A stretch of 19,799 nt of DNA from contig CAZBLE010000017.1 of the NCBI GenBank assembly GCA_964492735.1, forward strand, positions 1-19,799, written 5' to 3'. Shown one piece after another: positions 1 through 7,181 of this stretch. The stretch comes from CALKUP01 sp964492735. Its GTDB lineage: Bacteria > Patescibacteriota > Patescibacteriia > UBA9570 > XYC2-FULL-38-9. The stretch's first letter is position 1. The number at the start of each line of letters is the position of its first letter. The notes below the pieces were generated by a model. It was not told the origin of the DNA, did no database searches, and was given only the letters and a program-made list of their open reading frames with translations. The position numbers and the translations under genes are program-made.

Positions 1-1138
1 TCACAAATGCTGGCCGATGATAGTCAGACGCCACTTTTCCTGCAACTAAACCAACGAGCCCTACTGGCCAATTATCCGCCTCCACAATAATCACCTGCTC
101 ATCTGCTTGCAGCGCTGCTTGAAGCATTGCCTCTTTACTCATCTGGTTGCTCTGCGCTTGGCGTTGTCGATTTGTTTTTGCAAGCTCCACTGCCATCTCG
201 TGCGCTTTTTCTGTATTCTCTTCAAGGACAAGCTCAAGTGCTTGATTTGCGTGATTCAGTCTCCCTGCGGCATTGATATGTGGCCCAAGTTTAAACCCGA
301 TAGTTTCTGCATTTGCTGTTGTCGGATCCACGCCCATCACAGTAAACAATTCTCGCAATCCCGGACGCTGATTTTTTTGCATCACAATCAAGCCATACTT
401 TAAAAACAGTCGATTTTCACCCGTGAGCTCAACAAAGTCTGTTACTGTACTAATTGCAACGAGATCAAGGAGCCATTTTTCAAAAGCTTCACCAAGCTCA
501 TATTTACGAATCAGCGCCTGGCATAATTTAAATGAAACGCCTACTCCAGCTAAATATTTAAACGGGTAGGTTTCTTGCGTGAGCTTTGGGTTAATCACCG
601 CAAGCGCTGCCGTTGGAAGCTCCGGCGGCTCACTGTGATGATCTGTCACAATCACTTCCATTCCCAGCTCAACAGCTTTTGCGACTTCAGCGTGATTACT
701 AATTGCGCAATCAACGGTAATAATCAGTTGCGTGCCGTTTTCTTTCAACATCTCGACAGCCTTCATGTTTAAACCGTATCCTTCGGTGTCTCGATGCGGT
801 AAATAGTAATCAACTGACGCGTGGAGCGCGACCAAAGTTTTATACAGCACTGCTGACGCACACACACCATCTGCATCATAATCACCATAGATTGTGATCT
901 TTTGTTTTTTTTCAAGCGCACTGGAAATGCGATCCACGGCCTTTTGCATGTCACGAAATAAATACGGATCATGCTGATCATTCATGTAATCTGGCTGCAA
1001 AAATGATTCAACATCTTGTGTTTCTGTGATCCCACGATTTGATAATAATTGTACCGCGGTTGGATGAATTTCTGGAAAACGCAAGAGCAAACTTTCATCT
1101 GCACGCGGAGCAACTTTCCATTGAAATTGTTTACCCAT
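1..1138 (-). CDS. recJ: Single-stranded-DNA-specific exonuclease RecJ, C-terminus cut by window edge
   Basis: RecJ degrades single-stranded DNA 5'->3' in recombination and mismatch or base-excision repair in the cytoplasm. The frame is open from ATG at 1138 to the window edge, about 379 residues of a family usually 550-600 long, so the C-terminal part is missing. Seen: the DHH-family motif I YGDYDADG (residues about 84-91), the motif ITVDCAIS (about 140-147), the DHH triplet itself in TDHHSEPPE (about 165-173), and the GPHINAAGRL motif typical of RecJ near residue 295. These Asp and His residues bind the catalytic Mn/Mg ions. The usual DCG of the third motif reads DCA here. The start codon overlaps the end of the upstream NUDIX gene by 8 bases (ATGGGTAA), suggesting coupled translation; no Shine-Dalgarno is visible. 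Identification as RecJ rather than a shorter DHH phosphoesterase rests on motif order and the length already present. Confidence 0.93.
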   Translation of the reverse strand, partial: MGKQFQWKVAPRADESLLLRFPEIHPTAVQLLSNRGITETQDVESFLQPDYMNDQHDPYLFRDMQKAVDRISSALEKKQKITIYGDYDADGVCASAVLYKTLVALHASVDYYLPHRDTEGYGLNMKAVEMLKENGTQLIITVDCAISNHAEVAKAVELGMEVIVTDHHSEPPELPTAALAVINPKLTQETYPFKYLAGVGVSFKLCQALIRKYELGEAFEKWLLDLVAISTVTDFVELTGENRLFLKYGLIVMQKNQRPGLRELFTVMGVDPTTANAETIGFKLGPHINAAGRLNHANQALELVLEENTEKAHEMAVELAKTNRQRQAQSNQMSKEAMLQAALQADEQVIIVEADNWPVGLVGLVAGKVASDYHRPAFV

Positions 1139-1670
1139 AAATCAATTTTAATACTTCATCAAGGAGCTTTACTTGATTTTTGTGTTTTAAGCGCTGCTTG
1201 GCTGCATCAAATGATAACCACATGTACTGCGAGTGTTCATCTGATAATTGAATCTTGTCTGTTGTTTGGATAAGGTAATACACAACACTTCGTCGAATCA
1301 TTTTTCCTTCAAATCGGAAGGTGTAATACATGAGTTTGCGAAAATTGTGAACAAGACGAAATTTTCGAATACCGGTTTCTTCGTTAATCTCACGCTTTAA
1401 GGTTGCAACTTCATCTTCCCCTGCTTCCATCTTCCCTTTTGGAAATTCCCAATATTGATTTTGTTGTTGAAAAATCAGCAGCACCTGGAGCTTTTGGTTG
1501 AGTACAATTGCACCAACTGATTTAGAGGTTCGAGAAGTGCGACGTGGCTCATCAGGCTCTTGTTTATCGCTGCTCCGTTTTTTCAGCGCACCAAAAACAT
1601 CCTTCCGAAAATACGGTTTTTTCTGAGGCAGTGTCGCAGCCGGTGATTGTATTTGTTGATTTTGGTCCAT
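1131..1670 (-). CDS. NUDIX hydrolase with basic N-terminal extension
   Basis: This is a 179-residue hydrolase of the NUDIX superfamily, which cleaves nucleoside diphosphates linked to another moiety (dinucleoside polyphosphates, nucleotide sugars, damaged NTPs). The full signature is present at residues 79-101: Gly79, Glu85, then REINEETGI at 93-101, giving the metal-binding Glu cluster. WEFPKGK just before it resembles Ap4A hydrolase and related clades, but the substrate cannot be read from sequence. Residues 1-50 precede the fold and are rich in Gln, Lys, Arg and Ser, so they are probably a disordered tail. It is the first gene after a promoter-bearing gap (1671-1802) and overlaps recJ by 8 bases, so the two are probably co-transcribed. 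Start chosen at ATG 1670, the only ATG ahead of the fold; there is no Shine-Dalgarno in front of it. Confidence 0.88.
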   Translation of the reverse strand: MDQNQQIQSPAATLPQKKPYFRKDVFGALKKRSSDKQEPDEPRRTSRTSKSVGAIVLNQKLQVLLIFQQQNQYWEFPKGKMEAGEDEVATLKREINEETGIRKFRLVHNFRKLMYYTFRFEGKMIRRSVVYYLIQTTDKIQLSDEHSQYMWLSFDAAKQRLKHKNQVKLLDEVLKLIYG

Positions 1671-1764
1671 GCTAAAAAAGTTGCAATGTAAGCATCGTTG
1701 CTTGTCCGTTGTGTGATCACGTCATTGCATCCTCCGAGAACAATGCGTGTCAAAAACTATACAG

Positions 1765-1793
1765 AGTATAACAAAAAAAATAAGAGTCGGCAA
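1765..1793 (-). promoter_or_regulatory. Probable sigma-70-like promoter for NUDIX-recJ
   Basis: On the minus strand TTGCCG (1788-1793) is followed after 17 bases by TATACT (1765-1770). The -10 differs from TATAAT at one position, and the -35 matches TTGACA at four of six. The start site would fall near 1758, leaving a leader of about 90 bases before the NUDIX ATG. The leader has a good GGAGG, but this is followed at once by minimal start-stop ORFs (ATG CAA TGA and ATG ACG TGA) and not by the NUDIX start. The -35 lies inside the hairpin of the upstream terminator. Confidence 0.5.
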
Positions 1794-1799
1794 ACGACC
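1773..1799 (-). terminator. Terminator-like hairpin after the large uncharacterised gene
   Basis: Directly after the TAG stop at 1803-1805 the minus strand reads GGTCG, a 5-base loop, then CGACT, and within a few bases a run of eight T (A in the plus strand at 1773-1780). The stem is short (four Watson-Crick pairs plus one G-T), but the T run is long. It ends the run of genes to the right and overlaps the promoter of the next unit. Confidence 0.5.
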
Positions 1800-1802
1800 A
1801 TA

Positions 1803-4550
1803 CTATGCGCTTTTTTTGGTGGAAACAACCGCCTCTGGCTCCCAAATAAGGGCTCCATCTGCATATGAATACGCACTATTACTATAGTGTCCAAGAACAT
1901 GCTCTGCGCCAAAGTCGACAATCCGCAAACCACCGTCTTTTTTTCGCAAACGTTTTGCTTTGATAAGATCAGGGAAATTTCCACCTCGATTTGTGCAAGA
2001 ACCAAGGATTTTGTTCTCTGCGGATGGCACCACTACTCCATCATATCCGTTCTCAGCCGCAAACTGCGTGACTTGCTGATACATATGATCAAACGCTTGC
2101 TCTGAACGGACTTGTGTTAAAAAGCTTTCAAATGGATTTGGACCAAAATACAAATACCGCTTCCCATCTGCAGCATGAATGTTCAATAACATTGTCACGC
2201 CAACGCACTTTCCCGTATCTTCATCCTTTTCAACAAATTCAAAATAATTTGGGTTTTCCCACATTTTCGTATCTCCAGCAATACAGATGTATGCCCCCAT
2301 TCGTGCATTGGTTGTTTCTTGACTCTTCATAAAGAAGCCACGAATATTTCTTTTTTGTGTTGATTTTTTTACCTCCTTATCACGCGCTCCGCCCATAGAA
2401 GTTTCTTTTGCTTCTAATTCAACAATTTCTTCAAATTTCGCCATTTCGGCAGTAATCAAATTATAGTCCCGCATGATGTATTCCTCTAGTTTTGCATTAA
2501 TCCCAAAACGATATCGATCTCGCAGGCGAAACAATGCGGGTACACACAAAAGAAAAGCCTCAACAGTTGGCGTGTCTCGTAATGGCTCTATGATCACATC
2601 GAGATCAGTCTCAAATTCAGCTCGCATTGATGCTGGATCAAATCGAATGTTTGTTGCAAACATATTCATCGCTTGATCACGCAATAGAGGAAATTTTCGC
2701 TGTACGTCAATTTTATCATTCTCGCACGTATTACGAATTCGAGCCTCTTGCCTCGGAGTGATAGCTGCAACCTCACGCTTTGAACCAATGAGTTCACCAA
2801 AAATATCAACAAGTACTTGGTATTGCGCACTTTCACCGGCAAGTTCTTCAAAAATACTATGTTGCATGACATGTTTCACATTTTCACCATAAATGGTCCC
2901 GAGCTCATTCCATGATACAAATCGCTGACTCACTTTATCTGTATATCGCGTCACTTCCCCTGCACTCAACTGAACATACTCTTCTAAGTTTTCATGATAC
3001 GCATATTTAAACTTCACAACCAAATCTAAAATATCAGCATTTAATCGTACTCCGGGGAGTGTTTGTGTAATGAGCAGCGCTAACATTTTTTCTTTTACTG
3101 AAAGTCCTTTCAAGTCCTGAAAAGCCTTGTTTGCATGTTCACCAAAAAGTTGATTCACTTCTTTTTCAAAGGCTGCTTGGAGTGCTGTATTATCAGGCCC
3201 ACGCTGGTCTACAAAATTACGAATTTTTTGCAATCGATGTTCATACTCTTTATACAAATCAGTATCATCAGGCACACTGTCAGGTTTTAATCGATACCCC
3301 ATTAAACCAGTCATCTGCGCTGGATAGCCTGCCTGGTCAAATGTGTACTGATCTAAATGTTTCGTTTTATCTCCACAGGCAATATTTTCTTCATAGGTCG
3401 AATAATTCCCATCAGCAAAAACAAGTTTTGTGAGATAGAGATACTCTGGTCGTGCTCGCAGCTCTTCAATATTTGAACCGCCAATCAGCCCTTTTGCGGC
3501 TTCACGCAATTTCTTTAAATATTCCCGAGCAACTTCCGGCCCACCTGAGCGGTAATAGTCTACAAAAGATTGATACACAGCAGGGTCATCTACAGAAGTT
3601 GCATCACAATACGCAACTCCTTCTCGCATAAATGAAAAACTCTCAACAACTTTTGGAATTTTTTCACGATACTGACGAAAAGCTGAAAAACCTTTAACAT
3701 CCACTATTTTTTTCCAAAATATAGGCGATTCCCTCATCGCAACTGGCAAGCGAACCCAAAGATCATCTACCTCTAATACAAAACGCAACTCATTACCAGT
3801 TACAACACTCAAAGCTTGTTCAATAACGACAGATTGATCATCCCCTATTTCATGAGCTGACCATAAAAATTCCAAACGATTAACCCATTCTTTCATGCCT
3901 TTATTATATATATGTGTGCCTTGAAAAAAAGACTCAATTGTTTCTTGCCCTACTCCTTCATTAAAAGGGAAGTGAGAAAGGGTGCGCTCTCCAAGCTTGC
4001 GCCGAAATATTTCTGTCTTAATATCTTCTGGTAATGTAGAAAAAGAGTCTTTTTTCACCAAAGCGGCTACTGATGGGTGTGAGAGCACAATACGACGAAA
4101 CACTGATCGATCACCTTCAAAAATAGCAGAGAGGTCAATAATATGAGAAATAGAAAGCCATCTCATTTTTTGAACATAGCGCTGCAAAAAAACTGGGTTA
4201 CAAATAATTGATTTCTGTATTGTTTTTGGGAAGATATCAATACTCACTTTTTCTGGAAGGTATTGTAGTATTTTTTGAGTCAACTGGGTCATGTCAATTG
4301 GCGAGTCTTCAGCTGTCATTATATTGAGACAATTTCGATACCTCTGATCGTCCATTGGCTGAGCAAAAATAATATCTAAAAGACTCGGCGTTTCAAACAA
4401 GGCGTGTTTTAACTCTGGTGGCATCAAATTCCAATAATTTCGATCAAGTTTAAATAACTCCTGCACCGGAGCATCTATCAGAGCCTGTGCTAAAAATTGA
4501 TCTTTATCGGATATTTTATCAAATATTGTTGAAAAAAAAGATGTCCACAT
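1803..4550 (-). CDS. Large uncharacterised protein, downstream part of a possible split gene
   Basis: I do not recognise this 915-residue protein. It is mostly alpha-helical in appearance, acidic to neutral, without a signal peptide or clear membrane segments. The C-terminal 200 residues look like a distinct compact domain: after a basic linker (KEVKKSTQKRN, near residue 719) come ICIAGD, YLYFGPNPFESFLTQV, ENGYDGVVVPS, SCTNRGG and DFGAEHVLGHYSNS. The alternation of strands and helices there, with a Gly-Pro turn, loosely recalls acyltransferase-like folds, but this is a guess. The frame is open well upstream of ATG 4550, back to a TGA at 4686-4688, and the segment just before the ATG (ETWRNLSVETGIALLEK and on) reads like ordinary protein. 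The gene overlaps the previous one by 61 bases in a -1 frame. It may therefore not start at 4550 but be the continuation of the upstream ORF. It ends at TAG followed by a hairpin terminator. Confidence 0.75.
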   Translation of the reverse strand: MWTSFFSTIFDKISDKDQFLAQALIDAPVQELFKLDRNYWNLMPPELKHALFETPSLLDIIFAQPMDDQRYRNCLNIMTAEDSPIDMTQLTQKILQYLPEKVSIDIFPKTIQKSIICNPVFLQRYVQKMRWLSISHIIDLSAIFEGDRSVFRRIVLSHPSVAALVKKDSFSTLPEDIKTEIFRRKLGERTLSHFPFNEGVGQETIESFFQGTHIYNKGMKEWVNRLEFLWSAHEIGDDQSVVIEQALSVVTGNELRFVLEVDDLWVRLPVAMRESPIFWKKIVDVKGFSAFRQYREKIPKVVESFSFMREGVAYCDATSVDDPAVYQSFVDYYRSGGPEVAREYLKKLREAAKGLIGGSNIEELRARPEYLYLTKLVFADGNYSTYEENIACGDKTKHLDQYTFDQAGYPAQMTGLMGYRLKPDSVPDDTDLYKEYEHRLQKIRNFVDQRGPDNTALQAAFEKEVNQLFGEHANKAFQDLKGLSVKEKMLALLITQTLPGVRLNADILDLVVKFKYAYHENLEEYVQLSAGEVTRYTDKVSQRFVSWNELGTIYGENVKHVMQHSIFEELAGESAQYQVLVDIFGELIGSKREVAAITPRQEARIRNTCENDKIDVQRKFPLLRDQAMNMFATNIRFDPASMRAEFETDLDVIIEPLRDTPTVEAFLLCVPALFRLRDRYRFGINAKLEEYIMRDYNLITAEMAKFEEIVELEAKETSMGGARDKEVKKSTQKRNIRGFFMKSQETTNARMGAYICIAGDTKMWENPNYFEFVEKDEDTGKCVGVTMLLNIHAADGKRYLYFGPNPFESFLTQVRSEQAFDHMYQQVTQFAAENGYDGVVVPSAENKILGSCTNRGGNFPDLIKAKRLRKKDGGLRIVDFGAEHVLGHYSNSAYSYADGALIWEPEAVVSTKKSA

Positions 4551-5662
4551 AGCTGTATGCGGTGCTTTTTCAAGTAACGCAATTCCCGTTTCAACGGATA
4601 AATTACGCCACGTTTCAGCAACGCAACCGCATCTTTCCCAACAAGTAGCGCCAGGTGCCCAATGACGGCCTGATTTACATAAAAATCACGATACTCCTTC
4701 TTGCTATTAGCCACAAGAAAATCAGGAAGCTGTGTTTTGACAATAAAATCACCATATATCACATCAACATTACCCTTGAAGAAAAATCTATTAGCATAAC
4801 CATCAGGAAGATCTCGCATCATTGCCTCAATAAATGGTTTTTCATAATCATAATTCATCATCCCTCGTCTTTCTAAAGCCTCAGTAATGATGTAGTCGAT
4901 GCATTGTGTATCTGGTTCATTGGTAATAAATCGCTCTGGCACCTGACCGTTGTTAATCAATTGAATGATCTGTAATTGCCTTGCTTCGTCAATACCACGT
5001 TGTTGTATGACCTCTAACAAACGAACTGGATCCGCTGAGCGCTCTGCTAAGAAAGGAAATTGCGTATCTTTCAGTAATTCTGTTGATATAAGATCTTTTT
5101 TTCCTGGAGCAACTTCTGTCAATGCCTGTAACGTTCGAAAGCAAAACAGGAGGTACGACACTTTTTGATCTTTACTCGGAGCAAGTGGATCACTTAGAAT
5201 TGTCTGTACTGCATGTTCAATAATATCTTCTTGCGTTAGGTTAAAATCCTCTTTGGGACCACGACGCAACTGCTCAAGCGCTTCACGTAACTTCCCTTCT
5301 GAAATAAGTGCGCGACTATGCGTGGTGACATGCCACCTCAAATTACGACTCGTTCGCAGTACGTCAGACAATCGTTGAGACACCCTCTTTCCGAATGCAC
5401 CGGCTTGTTCAACAAAATGAGATACTACTCCTGCAGCACTCCCAACAAGCTCATTGATGCGATCAAGAGCGTTACTCGCTTCTGGAACAATAATGCCTGC
5501 CGCACCATCAGCTTCAACTTCACGACGAAAATCTTCTCGAATTTTTTCAATACTGTCGAGCAATGCGTGAATTTCAGCAATTTGCTTTTCCGTTCTTTCT
5601 GCCTGTGTTAATTCAGGTGGTTGAGCCTGCTCAACGGGCCTGCGGCGAAATCGTTCAATCAT
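4490..5662 (-). CDS. Uncharacterised helical protein, upstream part of a possible split gene
   Basis: This ORF of 390 residues has no family I can name. The N-terminus (MIERFRRRPVEQAQPPE) is basic and proline-rich. A long charged helix or coiled-coil stretch follows (about residues 20-60), then a Gly/Ala segment around GSAAGVVSHF (near 73-82), and then helical repeat-like sequence. There is no signal peptide. The last 40 residues, after VALLK at about 350, become strongly basic and look like an out-of-frame read, while the -1 frame at the same place looks protein-like and runs into the 915-residue ORF. Its ATG overlaps the TGA of the short upstream ORF (ATGA), so translation is probably coupled. 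If the frame break is an assembly error, the intact product would be about 1,290 residues. If real, this is a truncated or recoded protein. Confidence 0.7.
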   Translation of the reverse strand: MIERFRRRPVEQAQPPELTQAERTEKQIAEIHALLDSIEKIREDFRREVEADGAAGIIVPEASNALDRINELVGSAAGVVSHFVEQAGAFGKRVSQRLSDVLRTSRNLRWHVTTHSRALISEGKLREALEQLRRGPKEDFNLTQEDIIEHAVQTILSDPLAPSKDQKVSYLLFCFRTLQALTEVAPGKKDLISTELLKDTQFPFLAERSADPVRLLEVIQQRGIDEARQLQIIQLINNGQVPERFITNEPDTQCIDYIITEALERRGMMNYDYEKPFIEAMMRDLPDGYANRFFFKGNVDVIYGDFIVKTQLPDFLVANSKKEYRDFYVNQAVIGHLALLVGKDAVALLKRGVIYPLKRELRYLKKHRIQLCGHLFFQQYLIKYPIKINF

Positions 5663-5808
5663 ACGGTTTTTTGTTCAGCCTGATCTTGCAAGACTTGTTT
5701 TTGCCGTTTGTAGTTTTCAATAATGTCTAACTGCTCTTTTTGAATAGCTTGAAGTTGTTGCAATGTCTCTTGCTGAAGTTCAGTAAACTTTTTTTCAACA
5801 TCTTCCAT
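5659..5808 (-). CDS. Short coiled-coil protein, 49 residues
   Basis: This small ORF, with ATG at 5806-5808 and TGA at 5659-5661, fills an otherwise empty 155-base gap between two genes. The product begins MEDVEKKFTELQQETL and is almost entirely charged and Gln-rich helix with hydrophobic residues spaced in heptads (Val, Phe, Leu, Leu, Leu, Ile, Leu, Ile), so it is probably a dimeric or oligomeric coiled coil. The stop overlaps the start of the next gene (ATGA) and the start lies 9 bases after the TAA of the previous gene, the same spacing style as real genes here. I know of no family for it. A structural or adaptor partner of the large proteins downstream is inference from position only. Confidence 0.65.
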   Translation of the reverse strand: MEDVEKKFTELQQETLQQLQAIQKEQLDIIENYKRQKQVLQDQAEQKTV

Positions 5809-5817
5809 ACTCTATAT

Positions 5818-6141
5818 TTATACTTGCGCAAAATGTTCAAGCCAGCGCGTAATTCGTGCAATTTCTTCTTCAACAAGCGGGCCATCAGATTCACCCGAAT
5901 GCATTTTTTGACCTTCGTATGATGCGTGCTTTTGATCAACGTGCAGATCAACAATCTGACCGCCGCCTTTTTCGGCCGGCACCTCTTTCACATACACATG
6001 ATACCGCGGGTAATATTGCCGACCCATGCGCAACACAAAGCTACCTTTGTGTGTGTTTGGGTCAACAAAATAATGATATCCTGCTTCACGCAAGACTTCT
6101 CCAACATTTTTCTGCAACGGACGTTTCCATTCAATCTTCAT
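5818..6141 (-). CDS. Small conserved-looking uncharacterised protein
   Basis: This is a 107-residue soluble protein without signal peptide or membrane segment. Seen: an N-terminal MKIEWKRPLQ, a central strand-rich part rich in aromatic residues (HYFVDPNTHKGSFVLRMG, then YYPRYHVYV), a basic-Gly turn (AEKGGGQ), and a C-terminal LHVDQKHASYEGQKMHSG segment before an acidic helix. The His-rich LHVDQK...HSGE pattern could be a metal or ligand site. I recall similar short proteins in Patescibacteria but know no function. It follows the PfkB kinase by 14 bases. An AGAGAG purine stretch about 7 bases before the ATG is one of the few Shine-Dalgarno-like sites in this window. Confidence 0.8.
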   Translation of the reverse strand: MKIEWKRPLQKNVGEVLREAGYHYFVDPNTHKGSFVLRMGRQYYPRYHVYVKEVPAEKGGGQIVDLHVDQKHASYEGQKMHSGESDGPLVEEEIARITRWLEHFAQV

Positions 6142-6155
6142 AAGAAGTCTCTCTG

Positions 6156-7181
6156 TTATTGAAATTTTTTTGGTAACTTTTCCCGTGCAACTAAACCATT
6201 TTGCGCTCCGGGTTTTGCAATTAAATGGTCAACAATATATTGACCAAGCTCAATGCTTTTACCGAGCTCACCATTATACCGAATTAAACCAGAGACAAAT
6301 GAAGAGCCGAAGCAGTCCCCTGCACCACTGGTGTCAATTGGCAACGTATCCGTCGTTGTCTGAAATACCACCTCATCACCGCGACGAGCAATTGATCCAT
6401 TTGCCCCATCAGTAATCAAGACTGTTTCTGAGCCGAACTCGTAGACCGTATTCACCAATTCTTCTAAAGAGTATTCACGATTTTCATACCCACACTTCAC
6501 CAACAACTCTGCAGCCTCATCACTATTTAAAATGAGCACCTGTACTTTTTTCATCAATCGCTTCAGCGTCGCAGCAGATCCTCGTAGTTGCGCCGCGCCA
6601 GGATTCCAGGCAACGTTACTTCCAATTTCAATCGCGTGTTCAATCGTCTTTTTCCACGTCGTGTGATTTAACGATGCAATATAAAACCAGTCTGTTTGAA
6701 ATTGCGTGAAAAGCGTTTGCGGAGCATGTAGTTTTCGCGCTGCTCCATAATACACATACATTGTACGATCGTGGCTCTTTGGATGAACTGTAATAAATGA
6801 AAATCCTGTACGTACACCTGCGACTTCTTCAATTAAGCGCGTGTCAATTCCTTGTGTGCGATAATGATCCACAATCGCCTGCCCTTCAACATCTGCTCCA
6901 ATGCTACTGATGATTCCAACATTAAAATCCAAGGCCGCAAAGTTCATTGCTGCATTCCCAGCGCCGCCGCCAAAACCAACTTGTACGTTATTACTATGAA
7001 TTTTTGCGCCATGCTCAACTGCCATGAGCCTTTTACACGTCACATCATCTACTGGATTATCAATCACTTGCAGCTCATCTGAAAAAAAAGACGTATCCCG
7101 CAAACTACTCCCAATGGTGACGATGTCAAAAGTCTGTTTTGTTGCGCGGCGAAGGGTGTTGATCATAAAAATACTACTCAT
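6156..7181 (-). CDS. PfkB-family carbohydrate/nucleoside kinase
   Basis: This 341-residue ribokinase-fold enzyme transfers phosphate from ATP to a sugar or nucleoside. Seen: signature 1 at about 69-80 (GFGGGAGNAAMN), LNSDEAAEL at about 218-226, which matches the NxxE Mg/phosphate motif, TDGANGS near 258-264, and signature 2 DTSGAGD at 283-289, with Asp289 the catalytic base. Residues SHDRTMYVYYGAARKL (about 136-151) are in the substrate lid region. Specificity is not readable; ribokinase, fructokinase, adenosine kinase and 6-phosphofructokinase-2 types all share these motifs. Position right after pgk-eno-gpmI favours a sugar-phosphate or sugar role, but this is inference. Start at ATG 7181 overlaps the gpmI stop as TAATG; ATG at codon 6 is an alternative. 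The length (family about 300-330) fits with a short N-terminal extension. Confidence 0.88.
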   Translation of the reverse strand: MSSIFMINTLRRATKQTFDIVTIGSSLRDTSFFSDELQVIDNPVDDVTCKRLMAVEHGAKIHSNNVQVGFGGGAGNAAMNFAALDFNVGIISSIGADVEGQAIVDHYRTQGIDTRLIEEVAGVRTGFSFITVHPKSHDRTMYVYYGAARKLHAPQTLFTQFQTDWFYIASLNHTTWKKTIEHAIEIGSNVAWNPGAAQLRGSAATLKRLMKKVQVLILNSDEAAELLVKCGYENREYSLEELVNTVYEFGSETVLITDGANGSIARRGDEVVFQTTTDTLPIDTSGAGDCFGSSFVSGLIRYNGELGKSIELGQYIVDHLIAKPGAQNGLVAREKLPKKFQ

